Assembly (NCBI GenBank): GCA_023251255.1
Contig: JAHEZD010000009.1
Coordinates: forward strand, 1-64,000
Direction of reading: 5' to 3'
Length of the DNA: 64,000 nt
Origin: Chitinophagaceae bacterium
GTDB lineage: Bacteria > Bacteroidota > Bacteroidia > Chitinophagales > Chitinophagaceae
Position numbers and translations under genes: made by a program. Position 1 is the stretch's first letter; every line of letters starts with the position of its first letter. The notes beneath the pieces were generated by a model. It was given only the letters and a program-made list of their open reading frames with translations. It made no database searches and was not told the DNA's origin. Positions 50,786 through 59,671 of this stretch are shown piece after piece.

Positions 50786-51844
50786 GTGGCGGCAGCAAAC
50801 AAAACAATGGAAAAAATAGTGGAGACCCAGCCTAAGAAAGCATTATCTGGCCAAAGGTTCAAAAGTGTAGATGCTTTAAGGGGTATTGCTGCATTTGTGG
50901 TAGTATTATGCCATCAGGTTCATGCGTTTAATAATGAATATGGATACAAGCCGGCACCTTATTTTACGTTTTGGTTCGGCTATTTTGGGGTGGAACTGTT
51001 TTTTATGATCAGTGGTTTTGTTATTTACTATACCTTACAGCAGTCCAACTCCTTAAAAGAGTTTTGGATTAAACGGTTTATCAGGCTATTTCCTACTTAC
51101 TGGTTGTGCTTGGTAATAACTTTTCTGGCAGTTAGTCTGTTTCCTTTATCACCATTAAGAAATTCAAGTATAAAGGAAGCCCTATATGGACTGCTTATGT
51201 TTAATGGGTTGTTTGGAGTAAAATCTGTTGACCCCTCTTATTGGTCCTTATTGATAGAGCTCCTGTTTTATTTGATGATGTCGGTTGTGCTTTATTTTAA
51301 ACTGTTTCAGCATATCTATACAATTTTATGGTCCTGGCTCGTGCTGGTATTGGTATATAATTTTATATATAAACTTCCCGGGCTAGGCGCTTTTTTAAAT
51401 TTACGGTATGGGCCTTTATTTATTATTGGCATTTGTTTCTACAAAATGCGTATGGAGGGCGACAGGCAATGGTATGTTTGGTTATTGATAGCAAGCTGTT
51501 TTGTTACCTGCATATTTGTTTTGGAAGATATGCATGGTATTGCTTGGGCAATGGTGGTAATCATGTTCTTGTTTGTAATGGCTGTTTTTGTTACGCCCAA
51601 TTTATTTGAAAACAAACTGCTTTTGTTTCTTGGAAAGATATCCTATCCTTTATACCTCATTCACCAGAATGTTGGATTTGTTATGCTTTCGCAATTACAG
51701 AAACGGGGATTTACCCATCCAGTAGTAGTGCTGATACCAATTTCGGTTTGCGTGCTGATTGCCTGGCTTATCACAACTTTTTATGAGACCAGGGTAAGCA
51801 GTTTTTTTAGGAACTGGTTGTTAAAACCTAGGGCTAACAAGTAG
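50786..51844 (+). CDS. Acyltransferase-3 family membrane protein
   Basis: Second polytopic Acyl-3 protein, 352 residues, about ten helices. Motifs: VDALRGIAAFVVVLCHQVHAF (conserved Arg and His), VELFFMISGFVIYYTL, FWIKRFIRLFPTYWLCL and SYWSLLIELLFYLMMS. It begins with a GTG codon; an ATG seven codons later (MEKIVETQP) is an equally good start. It differs strongly from the first Acyl-3 protein of the locus, so two different membrane acylations are probable. It follows a 0.3-kb spacer and precedes a spacer that holds a dispersed short motif. Confidence 0.87.
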   Translation: MAAANKTMEKIVETQPKKALSGQRFKSVDALRGIAAFVVVLCHQVHAFNNEYGYKPAPYFTFWFGYFGVELFFMISGFVIYYTLQQSNSLKEFWIKRFIRLFPTYWLCLVITFLAVSLFPLSPLRNSSIKEALYGLLMFNGLFGVKSVDPSYWSLLIELLFYLMMSVVLYFKLFQHIYTILWSWLVLVLVYNFIYKLPGLGAFLNLRYGPLFIIGICFYKMRMEGDRQWYVWLLIASCFVTCIFVLEDMHGIAWAMVVIMFLFVMAVFVTPNLFENKLLLFLGKISYPLYLIHQNVGFVMLSQLQKRGFTHPVVVLIPISVCVLIAWLITTFYETRVSSFFRNWLLKPRANK

Positions 51845-51955
51845 GCTGCTGTTATAAATTAAGGGAGCGTATCAATTTGAATTTTTGTGTCGGGTAGAAC
51901 CTGCCTTTATCGGTAGGCAAGGCCAGTTGAAACCGATACTTTCTCATATAAAACA

Positions 51956-51972
51956 CCTTCGACAGGCTCAGG
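51956..51972. repeat. dispersed intergenic word containing TTCGACAGGCTCAGG
   Basis: A 17-base word of a type that, as I recall, recurs in spacers of many Bacteroidota and sphingomonad genomes. Only one copy was noticed here, so this rests on memory of the pattern rather than on internal repetition. It lies in the spacer before a GT2-like gene. Confidence 0.3.
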
Positions 51973-52030
51973 TTGATATTCATGCCAAAGAAGGTATCCA
52001 AAATGGTGCGCTACACAAATCAACTGTAAA

Positions 52031-52888
52031 ATGGCCAATAAATTAAAGATACACGCTATTGTAAAGGCATTGAACGAGGAGAACTTTATTGTTAACCAGC
52101 TTGATACCATTTACCCATTCTGCTCGAGGATATCCATCATTTCCCAATATGATAGGGACTGGTACGGCAAGCGGGTTGAGCCCGACAGCACGGCTTCCTT
52201 GGTACTTAATTATCCGGATCCGGAAGGAAAAATACATTTTTGTGTAAGGAGGGTAAGGGATGAAACTGCTGCTGTAAATATGGAAATGCTCAGTTTCAAC
52301 AAAAAATCCTACCGTGGTATCATTCCCCATGGTTCCCCTTTTGCGGAGATTGCTGCATTTCATGAACCACCCGATTATTTCTGGTACGTGGATGCTGATG
52401 AACTGTATGATACTGAAACACTTCCCCAGGTATTGGCTTATTTGGCGGCAAAGAAACCAAGGGGCATGCGGGTTTGCGGCTACAATTACCTAAGGACATG
52501 GAACCATCGGGTTCCGATGGAAGTGGTCGACTTTACTCATTTTGGTTTCATTAAAGCAGGAATTTTATTGGAACAGCACAGGAACATTACTTGGAACGAA
52601 TCGAGATTGGCCAAGCTGCTGAAAATGCTTAAACTGCCCAATTTCTCCTCCAGGCTTTTTGGCTTTATTGTTTGCCCTATAGAAGTGGGTGTTTTCCACC
52701 ATGGTTGCTGGCTGGGGAACAATGAAAGGATCAAAAGCAAATTCAATAAGTCGAGCCATATCGAATCCCAAAAATGGGAACCCAATTCAGTTGATGCTAT
52801 CCATTCTGTATTTGTTCCAACAGAAGAACTACCCATAAACATTAGAAACGGTCAATGGCCCGCATATTTCTTTGATGCTAAGCAATAA
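52031..52888 (+). CDS. glycosyltransferase family 2-like protein
   Basis: A 285-residue protein that starts with LKIHAIVKALNEENFIVNQ, a GT2-like first strand where VKxxNEE replaces the usual PxYN. It carries PPDYFWYVDADELYDTET with a clear DXDXE metal site. Other parts (RISIISQYDRDWYG; PIEVGVFHHGCWLGNNERI) are less typical. It may be a distant GT2 or GT92-like transferase acting in the cytoplasm. Its last 14 bases overlap the next GT4 gene. Assignment to sugar transfer is good, to an exact family only moderate. Confidence 0.72.
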   Translation: MANKLKIHAIVKALNEENFIVNQLDTIYPFCSRISIISQYDRDWYGKRVEPDSTASLVLNYPDPEGKIHFCVRRVRDETAAVNMEMLSFNKKSYRGIIPHGSPFAEIAAFHEPPDYFWYVDADELYDTETLPQVLAYLAAKKPRGMRVCGYNYLRTWNHRVPMEVVDFTHFGFIKAGILLEQHRNITWNESRLAKLLKMLKLPNFSSRLFGFIVCPIEVGVFHHGCWLGNNERIKSKFNKSSHIESQKWEPNSVDAIHSVFVPTEELPINIRNGQWPAYFFDAKQ

Positions 52889-54041
52889 CAAAATAAAGGT
52901 GCTGGTAGCCATACCTAGTGGGTTCTGTTTTGGGCTGCAGCATGTAAGCATTGACCTGTTTGAAGCAAGCAAGGAGGCAATTGAACCCCATTTCTTGGTA
53001 ACCAAGTGGAGCAATGGTGATTTTGAAAAGATGCTCAAGACAAAGGGCTTCAATTATAGTTATAGCTGGTTTGGCATGTTCAGCCGGAAGCTGGATTGGG
53101 TTAATTTGAAAATGAGTGTAGAAGCTTTTATCCGCCTACCATCACTTTACTATACATTTTTGAAGCTGATTAAAAAGCAGCGGCCAGATGTGCTGTTTTT
53201 TGCCAACCATCATGAGCTTATACTTTTATTGCCCGTATTATGGCTTACCAAAAGAAAAGTGGTTTGCCATATGCACGATCCAGCACCAGCTATCCCCTTT
53301 CAGCAAAAGACTTTTGCCTGGTATGGCAAAAGGGTGGACCATTTTATTGCCATTTCGGATAATGTAAAACAAAGGCTGATGCTATTGGGCTGCGCCGATG
53401 AAAAAATAACCGTTGTTCATAATGGTATAGAATTACCTAAGATAATGGGCGGCCGTGAAAGAAGCGATTATTTTACCAAGCAATTTGGATGGGACGAGCA
53501 TGTTTTTATTGTTGGCATCACAGGACAAATGACAGCCACCAAGGGGCATGAGGACCTGTTGGAAGCCTTTAAAATAGCCATTACTGCCAACCCAGCATTG
53601 AGACTGGTTATTGGTGGCAAACAGATGGAACCATTGTACAGCCAGTTGCTTGCATTGATCCAAGAAAATAATTTACAGGAACAAGTGAGGTTTGGTGGCT
53701 GGCAGGAAGAAAAAGGCAATTTCTATAATGCTATTGATGTTTTTGTGCTTGCTTCCAGGCATGATGAGGGATATGGTTTGGTGGTAGCAGAAGCTATGGG
53801 GCATGGAAAGCCAGCTATCATTACACGTAGTGGCGGGGCCATAGAAATTGTATCAGACCAAATAGATGGCTTTATTGTGGACAAAGCGGACATTGAGGCC
53901 TTGGCCGATAGGTTAGTTAGGATTTCAGCTAATACAGCAATGTACCGATTCATGTGCGGGAAAGCCATTGAGAAAATAGAAAAGCAGTTTTCCATGCAGA
54001 TAGCTAGCTATCAATTTATCCAAACCCTGAACGGTAAGTAA
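52875..54041 (+). CDS. glycosyltransferase family 4
   Basis: GT-B transferase of 388 residues from the ATG; a TTG one codon earlier is possible. The C-terminal donor domain has FIVGITGQMTATKGHEDLLEAF, LRLVIGGKQMEP, VRFGGWQEEKG and the VFVLASRHDEGYGLVVAEAMGHG stretch with the two catalytic-site glutamates. The N-terminal domain includes VVCHMHDPAPAIPF, an acceptor-side loop. The gene is three bases before the polymerase-like gene, so it is co-translated with it. Sugar specificity unknown. Confidence 0.9.
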   Translation: MLSNNKIKVLVAIPSGFCFGLQHVSIDLFEASKEAIEPHFLVTKWSNGDFEKMLKTKGFNYSYSWFGMFSRKLDWVNLKMSVEAFIRLPSLYYTFLKLIKKQRPDVLFFANHHELILLLPVLWLTKRKVVCHMHDPAPAIPFQQKTFAWYGKRVDHFIAISDNVKQRLMLLGCADEKITVVHNGIELPKIMGGRERSDYFTKQFGWDEHVFIVGITGQMTATKGHEDLLEAFKIAITANPALRLVIGGKQMEPLYSQLLALIQENNLQEQVRFGGWQEEKGNFYNAIDVFVLASRHDEGYGLVVAEAMGHGKPAIITRSGGAIEIVSDQIDGFIVDKADIEALADRLVRISANTAMYRFMCGKAIEKIEKQFSMQIASYQFIQTLNGK

Positions 54042-54043
54042 CC

Positions 54044-55462
54044 ATGCGATACGGACAAAAGAAAATACCTCCTGCTTTTTATTTATTGGTGTTTGCTTAT
54101 TTGAGCTACTGCCTTTTGTTTACCCCCAATTTTTTTGTATCCATCCCTATTGCTCTCTTCCCCATGATTATTTTTAGGCTGCTTTGGGTGGATGGCACAC
54201 CGAATATTGTTTTTTGGGGAATGATGATGCAGTGGTTGCCAATAACCGTGCATTTGTTTTACTGCAATATTGTGCAGATTACCTTGATGGAATATTTCTC
54301 CAATACAGTGCTGCCGACGGAATTTATTAATTTGGCAGTATTACTATCGGCCATCGGGCTCCTATTCTTTTCGTTGGGTATTTTTTATGCACTAAGGAAG
54401 TACAAGCCAAAGGAACCCATTGCCCAATCGGCCGATGCGTATTCAACCATTAAAATTATCAGGTTATATGCCATTGTCTCATTCATCGTGCTGTCTTCAT
54501 CGGCCTTGATATGGAGCTTGGGAAGCTTTACACAATATGTGTTTTATTTTTTTTATATCAAGTGGGGGTTCTTCTTGATTGCTTTTTATTTTGCCCATAA
54601 AATGGGTAAGGAGTCTGCCAAGTTCCTTTACTTGATCATAGCAGTTGAATTTATTCTTGGTCTTGTTTCCTATTTTGCCAGTGCATTCCTGTTCGTCGTA
54701 TTTTTCTCGGCCTTGGGATTGATAGCACTACGGCCCAAGCTGACTGTTAAATCCTATTTCTTTCTATTGTTGGCAGGTGCATGTGTTTTTCATCTAAGCG
54801 TTTTATGGACCTCTATTAAGGGGGATTATAGGGGCTTTATTAGCCAAGGAGTTGTTGGTGCCCAAGCTGCGACCACTGGTGTAGGGGAATCGCTAAGTAA
54901 AATGCAAGATTTATTAAGTACCGTTGATAATGCAAAGTACAATGAGGCCATTTACACTACCATTGATAGGGCTGGCTGCATCCAGCTTTTTTCTGCCACA
55001 CTTAGTTATGTACCTGCTGTAATACCACACGAAAATGGTAAAATTTATATGGAGGCAGTACAGCACTATTTGGTTCCCCGGTTCCTGAATCCCAATAAAG
55101 CCGTTTTGGATGATAGCAAACATACCAATCAATACACTGGTTTGAGCTTTACCACCGCAGAAGGTGGTGCATCTTTTAGCTTGGGTTATATAGCGGATGC
55201 CTATATTGATTTTGGGCCCGTTTATATGTTCCCCTTGCTTTTTGTATTTGGCTATTTATTTGGAATCACCTACAAATACTTGTATGATAAATCGCCTAAT
55301 GAAGTGTGGTCGTGGATATTGACTGGCCCTTACTTCCTATTATTGAACATTAATGGAGCCGATACCAAAAAAGCATTGGGTCCGTTATTGATTTATTTTT
55401 TAACCGTAGCAATTTTGAGGAAACAAATGATCAAACGCGTAGACCCGCTTATGCGGAAATAG
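54044..55462 (+). CDS. Wzy-like polysaccharide polymerase or ligase
   Basis: Integral membrane protein of 472 residues with about eleven helices and one large outer loop (about residues 255-385). This loop carries charged and aromatic residues (KGDYRGFISQG, YVPAVIPHENGK, YLVPRFLNPNK, TEG/AEGGASFSLGY). The layout matches polymerases of the Wzy/EpsG/O-antigen type, in which two loops grip the lipid-linked units. The family has little sequence conservation, so the call rests on topology and position between two GT4 genes. Its presence is notable because the same locus encodes an ABC exporter, which normally goes with polymerisation in the cytoplasm. Confidence 0.7.
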   Translation: MRYGQKKIPPAFYLLVFAYLSYCLLFTPNFFVSIPIALFPMIIFRLLWVDGTPNIVFWGMMMQWLPITVHLFYCNIVQITLMEYFSNTVLPTEFINLAVLLSAIGLLFFSLGIFYALRKYKPKEPIAQSADAYSTIKIIRLYAIVSFIVLSSSALIWSLGSFTQYVFYFFYIKWGFFLIAFYFAHKMGKESAKFLYLIIAVEFILGLVSYFASAFLFVVFFSALGLIALRPKLTVKSYFFLLLAGACVFHLSVLWTSIKGDYRGFISQGVVGAQAATTGVGESLSKMQDLLSTVDNAKYNEAIYTTIDRAGCIQLFSATLSYVPAVIPHENGKIYMEAVQHYLVPRFLNPNKAVLDDSKHTNQYTGLSFTTAEGGASFSLGYIADAYIDFGPVYMFPLLFVFGYLFGITYKYLYDKSPNEVWSWILTGPYFLLLNINGADTKKALGPLLIYFLTVAILRKQMIKRVDPLMRK

Positions 55463-55472
55463 TAGCCAATAT

Positions 55473-56648
55473 ATGCAACGTATCATTTTCTTCAATTCGC
55501 ATCCCATACAGTATTTTGTGCCCCTGTACCAGGAACTTGCAAAAGAACCGGGTATAGCTTTGGAGGTTATGTACTGCTCCGACGAAACCCTAAAAGGGGC
55601 AACTGATAAACAGTTTGGTGTAAAAGTGCAGTGGGACATACCTTTATTGGAAGGATACAACTATATTTTTCTACGGAACCATTCCTTTCGCCCCTCCATT
55701 TTCAAGGGTTTTTGGGGACTTATGAATTGGGGGATAATTGATTATTTAAGAAAAGCCCCCAAAAGTGTGCTAGTTGTTCATGGTTGGGCATCCTTTTCAC
55801 ACATAATGACTATTTTTTGCGGAAAACTCTTTGGCCATACTGTTTGCTTGAGGGCCGAGACGCCCCTAAACCAGGAACTGTTGAAAAGACCTGCTGTGCA
55901 AACGATTAAAAATGTGTGGTTGCGTTTCCTGTTTTTGTTTGTAGATAAATATTTATACATCGGAAAGCAGAATAAACTTTTTTATGAAAGCCTAGGGGTA
56001 AAGGAACCTGTTCTTTTTTTTACGCCTTATTGTGTGGACAATAAACGTTTCCAACAGGTGCAGGAAAACACGAGCAAGACCCATGCAAGGAACCAGCTCA
56101 ACCTGCCTACAGAAAAAAGGATATTCCTTTTTTCTGGAAAGTATATAGATAAGAAGCGGCCAATGGATTTGTTGGAGGCTTTTAGTAAAACGGACCTGCA
56201 GCAATGTTTCCTGGTGATGGTTGGTGACGGCGAACTTAGGGAGGTGATGGAAGCGTTCATCATAGAAAAGGGCCTTTCAGGAAATGTGTTGTTGACGGGG
56301 TTTATCAATCAATCGGTCATTCCTTTTTATTATGCGGCGGCTGATCTTTTTGTAATGTGTTCCGGCCTAGGCGAAACTTGGGGCCTTTCTGTTAATGAGG
56401 CCATGAACTTTAAGCTGCCCATCATTGTATCGGATACCTGTGGTTGTTCCTATGACTTGGTAGATGCGAATATTAATGGGGCTATTTTTGAAACAGGCAA
56501 CCTACAACAGCTTCAGGAGCAACTGGCGCACATGTCAACCATTTCTGAAGAGCGATTACAGGCAATGGGCCAAGCATCATTGGCCAAAGTGAACAGGTAC
56601 AGTTATAATGCTGTTATCCAGACGTTGAAACAGGTTGCCCAAGAATAG
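55473..56648 (+). CDS. glycosyltransferase family 4
   Basis: GT-B transferase of 391 residues. It starts QRIIFFNSHPIQYFVPLYQELA, an HPIQY acceptor loop seen in several capsule GT4 enzymes. The donor domain shows KRIFLFSGKYIDKKRPMDLL, FLVMVGDGELREV, VLLTGFINQSVIP and FVMCSGLGETWGLSVNEAMNF with the glutamates, then DTCGCSYDL. It is ten bases after the polymerase-like gene and is followed by a 117-base spacer before the amidotransferase gene. Sugar and linkage unknown. Confidence 0.89.
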   Translation: MQRIIFFNSHPIQYFVPLYQELAKEPGIALEVMYCSDETLKGATDKQFGVKVQWDIPLLEGYNYIFLRNHSFRPSIFKGFWGLMNWGIIDYLRKAPKSVLVVHGWASFSHIMTIFCGKLFGHTVCLRAETPLNQELLKRPAVQTIKNVWLRFLFLFVDKYLYIGKQNKLFYESLGVKEPVLFFTPYCVDNKRFQQVQENTSKTHARNQLNLPTEKRIFLFSGKYIDKKRPMDLLEAFSKTDLQQCFLVMVGDGELREVMEAFIIEKGLSGNVLLTGFINQSVIPFYYAAADLFVMCSGLGETWGLSVNEAMNFKLPIIVSDTCGCSYDLVDANINGAIFETGNLQQLQEQLAHMSTISEERLQAMGQASLAKVNRYSYNAVIQTLKQVAQE

Positions 56649-56726
56649 CCGTTTCATGGAGGATGATAAGCGGAGCTTATTGTAAGCTGGTGTTTTCGGC
56701 AATTACTTAATTGTATTTTAATTTAA

Positions 56727-56752
56727 CCCAATTTGATTGGGCGTTATTTTTG
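56727..56752 (+). promoter_or_regulatory. hairpin plus TAnnTTTG box before the amidotransferase gene
   Basis: CCCAAT and ATTGGG form a 6-bp hairpin (56727-56741) followed by a T-rich tail, and TATTTTTG at 56745-56752 matches the -7 consensus. It could be a weak terminator or an internal promoter with a very short leader to the start at 56766. Neither reading is strong. Confidence 0.3.
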
Positions 56753-56765
56753 TTGAACGTACCTT

Positions 56766-58571
56766 ATGTGTAGAATTGCTGGAATTATCAATTTTGCATC
56801 GCCCCCGAATGAACAACTGATTATCAACATGAGAGATGCCATGCAACATGGCGGACCTGATGATTGCGGTATTTATTTGGACGATGAATTCCCCTTGGCT
56901 TTTGGTCATAGGCGGTTATCGTTGCTTGATTTGTCGCCCCTTGGCCACCAGCCCATGATGGATGCCAGCAAGAAGATTGTACTTGTGTTCAATGGTGAAA
57001 TCTATAATTTCCAGGAGATAAAAAAAGAACTTGAAGGCAAGGATTACCATTTCAGGTCATCTTCTGATACGGAGGTGATTATTTACGCCTATATTGAATG
57101 GGGCAAGGAGTGTTTCAAGAAATTCAATGGAATGTTTGCCCTTGCATTGCTGGACAAGCGGAACAATAAACTGATACTGGCAAGGGACCATGCCGGTATC
57201 AAACCTCTATATTATTCCATTCAGGACCGACAATTGTATTTTGCTAGTGAAGTAAGGGCTTTTACCCAAATAAAGCCTGAATGGCCAGAAAACAGTGATT
57301 GGCGGAAATACTTTCTTTTGTTTGGCCATTTACCCGAACCGGTTACTACTTTACAACGCGTGGTTCCGTTGCCCAAAGGAACATTGTTGGAAATTGATTT
57401 GCCTTCCCTGAAGGCTGCACCCCAACAGTTTTTTAGCCTTTATTATAATTATACCATTGGCAACAAGGAAGAAGCTATCCATAAAATACACGGTACGCTT
57501 ACCAAAGCGGTGGAAAGGCATTTGGTATCTGATGCACCTATTGGCCTTTTTCTAAGTGGTGGATTGGATTCGAGCTTGTTAACAGTGCTGGCCAAACCAT
57601 TTATTCCGGATAACCTGCACACACTTTCCATCATTTTTGAAAATGAGAAGTATTCCGAAAAGTATTATCAAGACCTTATTATCAACCAAACGAAAGCTAA
57701 GCATAGGTCATACCTTGTTACGGAAGATGACTTTAAGCATTCGATGGAGGATATTGTGGCAGCTATGGACCAGCCTAGTAACGATGGCATCAATTCCTAT
57801 TTCATTTGCAAATATGCAAAGGAATATGGGCTGAAAGCAGTTTTGAGTGGTTTGGGTGCCGATGAACTGTTCGGGGGCTATGAATCGTTCAACAGAACAA
57901 AAGCCATTGCATCATTAAGAATACTGCCTGATTTCATGTTTAAGGTGGCAGGTATTTTCCCTGATGACAAGAGAAAGAAAATAAGCTTCCTTGGGGTTAA
58001 AAATGGACTTGGGGAATACCTCTTCAATAGGGGCTTCTTTATTCCTTCACAGGTGGCGGCATTACTGGACTGTACAGAAGGGGAAGTAAACGCAATGTTG
58101 GAGCAAATGCAGGGCCATATTCCAGCCTTTATTGAAAGATTGGTGCCGCAGGAAAAAATAAGCTATTTAGAAACCAATCTTTATATGCAGAACCAGTTAC
58201 TAAAAGATACGGATTACATGAGCATGTGGCATAGCATAGAAGTGCGTGTGCCATTTCTGGATAAGGATTTAATGGAACTGGTTTACTCCATCAATCCAGA
58301 CGTCAGGTACAGTAAGGTGCGGAACAAATATTTGCTGATAGAAGCTTTTGGTAAGGAACTGCCGGCGGAAATATGGAAACGCCCTAAGCAAGGCTTTGTT
58401 TTTCCATTTGAACAATGGATGAAGCAGGTTATGCCAGCAGGCGGTGCTTCTGCAAAATCAGCAGCCTTACAAAAGGGCTTAACTAATGGCAATATCCATT
58501 GGAGCCGTTATTGGTCATTTGTCCTATCCCAGCAGCAAAGAGCAAAAAAGGAATCTTTGACTATTTCATGA
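56766..58571 (+). CDS. asnB: asparagine synthase-type glutamine amidotransferase
   Basis: Class II glutamine-dependent amidotransferase, 601 residues. The start MCRIAGIINF places the nucleophile at Cys2. The glutaminase domain has HGGPDDCG, GHRRLSLLD and FNGEIYNF. The synthetase domain has the PP-loop SGGLDSS (about 264-270) and later LSGLGADELFGGY and RVPFLDKDLMELV. All catalytic landmarks are present. Copies embedded in glycan loci are thought to amidate the carboxyl of uronic acids or other acidic groups rather than to make free asparagine; the location here favours that. Its stop overlaps the next GT4 start (ATGA). Confidence 0.88.
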   Translation: MCRIAGIINFASPPNEQLIINMRDAMQHGGPDDCGIYLDDEFPLAFGHRRLSLLDLSPLGHQPMMDASKKIVLVFNGEIYNFQEIKKELEGKDYHFRSSSDTEVIIYAYIEWGKECFKKFNGMFALALLDKRNNKLILARDHAGIKPLYYSIQDRQLYFASEVRAFTQIKPEWPENSDWRKYFLLFGHLPEPVTTLQRVVPLPKGTLLEIDLPSLKAAPQQFFSLYYNYTIGNKEEAIHKIHGTLTKAVERHLVSDAPIGLFLSGGLDSSLLTVLAKPFIPDNLHTLSIIFENEKYSEKYYQDLIINQTKAKHRSYLVTEDDFKHSMEDIVAAMDQPSNDGINSYFICKYAKEYGLKAVLSGLGADELFGGYESFNRTKAIASLRILPDFMFKVAGIFPDDKRKKISFLGVKNGLGEYLFNRGFFIPSQVAALLDCTEGEVNAMLEQMQGHIPAFIERLVPQEKISYLETNLYMQNQLLKDTDYMSMWHSIEVRVPFLDKDLMELVYSINPDVRYSKVRNKYLLIEAFGKELPAEIWKRPKQGFVFPFEQWMKQVMPAGGASAKSAALQKGLTNGNIHWSRYWSFVLSQQQRAKKESLTIS

Positions 58572-59671
58572 GGGTACTATTTCTTTACTTAACAGGGTTT
58601 TCCATTACTGGCGGAATAGAAAAATTCAACCGCAGTTTCCTAAAAGCTTTGCATGAACTGAGCGTGGATGGCTTTATTGATGCTGAGGCTTGTTCGTCCC
58701 ACGATGTCATAGCAGATGAAAAATATTTTCCACGCAAAAGGTTTAAGGGGTTTGCTGGCAACAGGATAAGGTTTGTATTTTCATCGATCATCAAATCTTT
58801 CAAATTTGATACAGTCATTATTGGGCATATCAATTTAGCGATTATAGGATGCCTCATTAAGAGGATAAGGCCCTCGGTGAAACTGATTCTTATTGTACAT
58901 GGAATTGAAGTTTGGAAAACGCATGTGCGGCATAAAAAAGAATTGCTTGAATTGGCAGATATTATTTTATCGGTAAGCCAGTTCACCAAAGAAAAAATCA
59001 TTGCATTCAACCCTACCGTTCATGCCGATAGAATAAAAATATTCCCCAATACTATTGACCCTTATTTTTTGGCCCCGACTTCTTTTAACAAGCCCGATTA
59101 CCTTTTTAAAAGATACAATCTGAACAGTGATGCACAAATACTGCTGACCGTAACAAGACTTTCATTTACAGAGAAGTATAAAGGGTATGACAATACCATT
59201 GCTCTAATGAATGAAATCACTGAGAGCAATAATAATGTTAGATATGTGCTATGCGGTAAAGCCGACAGCTTTGAAAAGGAAAGGATTGTTTCCCTGATAA
59301 AAGCAAATGGAGTGTCTAATAAGGTGGAGCTTACGGGTTTTATAAAGGACGAAGAGTTGATAGACCACTACCTACTTGCAGATGTTTTTGTGATGCCAAG
59401 CAAAAAAGAAGGTTTTGGAATAGTATTCATAGAAGCATTGGCTTGCGGCAGAAAGGTAATTGCGGGATCGAAAGATGGTAGTGTGGATGCATTAATGAAT
59501 GGTGAACTTGGAACATTAATAGACCCAGATAATATTGATGAACTAAAACAGGCCATCTTTACATCACTGGAGAACAAAGAACATAATCCATACGCTATGC
59601 AGCAGAAGGTGTACGCTGCTTTTGGTTTTCATAGGTATAAAGAAAGGTTAAGGAACTACTTGAATGGATAA
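58568..59671 (+). CDS. glycosyltransferase family 4
   Basis: GT-B transferase of 367 residues; the ATG overlapping the amidotransferase stop is used instead of one 23 codons upstream. It begins RVLFLYLTGFSITGGIEKFN, the GGxE-type acceptor loop. The donor domain includes ILLTVTRLSFTEKYKGYDN, VRYVLCGKADSFE, VELTGFIKDEELIDHY and VFVMPSKKEGFGIVFIEALACG with both glutamates. The overlap with the next gene is eight bases. It resembles mannosyl- or glucosyltransferases of EPS loci, but specificity cannot be fixed. Confidence 0.9.
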   Translation: MRVLFLYLTGFSITGGIEKFNRSFLKALHELSVDGFIDAEACSSHDVIADEKYFPRKRFKGFAGNRIRFVFSSIIKSFKFDTVIIGHINLAIIGCLIKRIRPSVKLILIVHGIEVWKTHVRHKKELLELADIILSVSQFTKEKIIAFNPTVHADRIKIFPNTIDPYFLAPTSFNKPDYLFKRYNLNSDAQILLTVTRLSFTEKYKGYDNTIALMNEITESNNNVRYVLCGKADSFEKERIVSLIKANGVSNKVELTGFIKDEELIDHYLLADVFVMPSKKEGFGIVFIEALACGRKVIAGSKDGSVDALMNGELGTLIDPDNIDELKQAIFTSLENKEHNPYAMQQKVYAAFGFHRYKERLRNYLNG

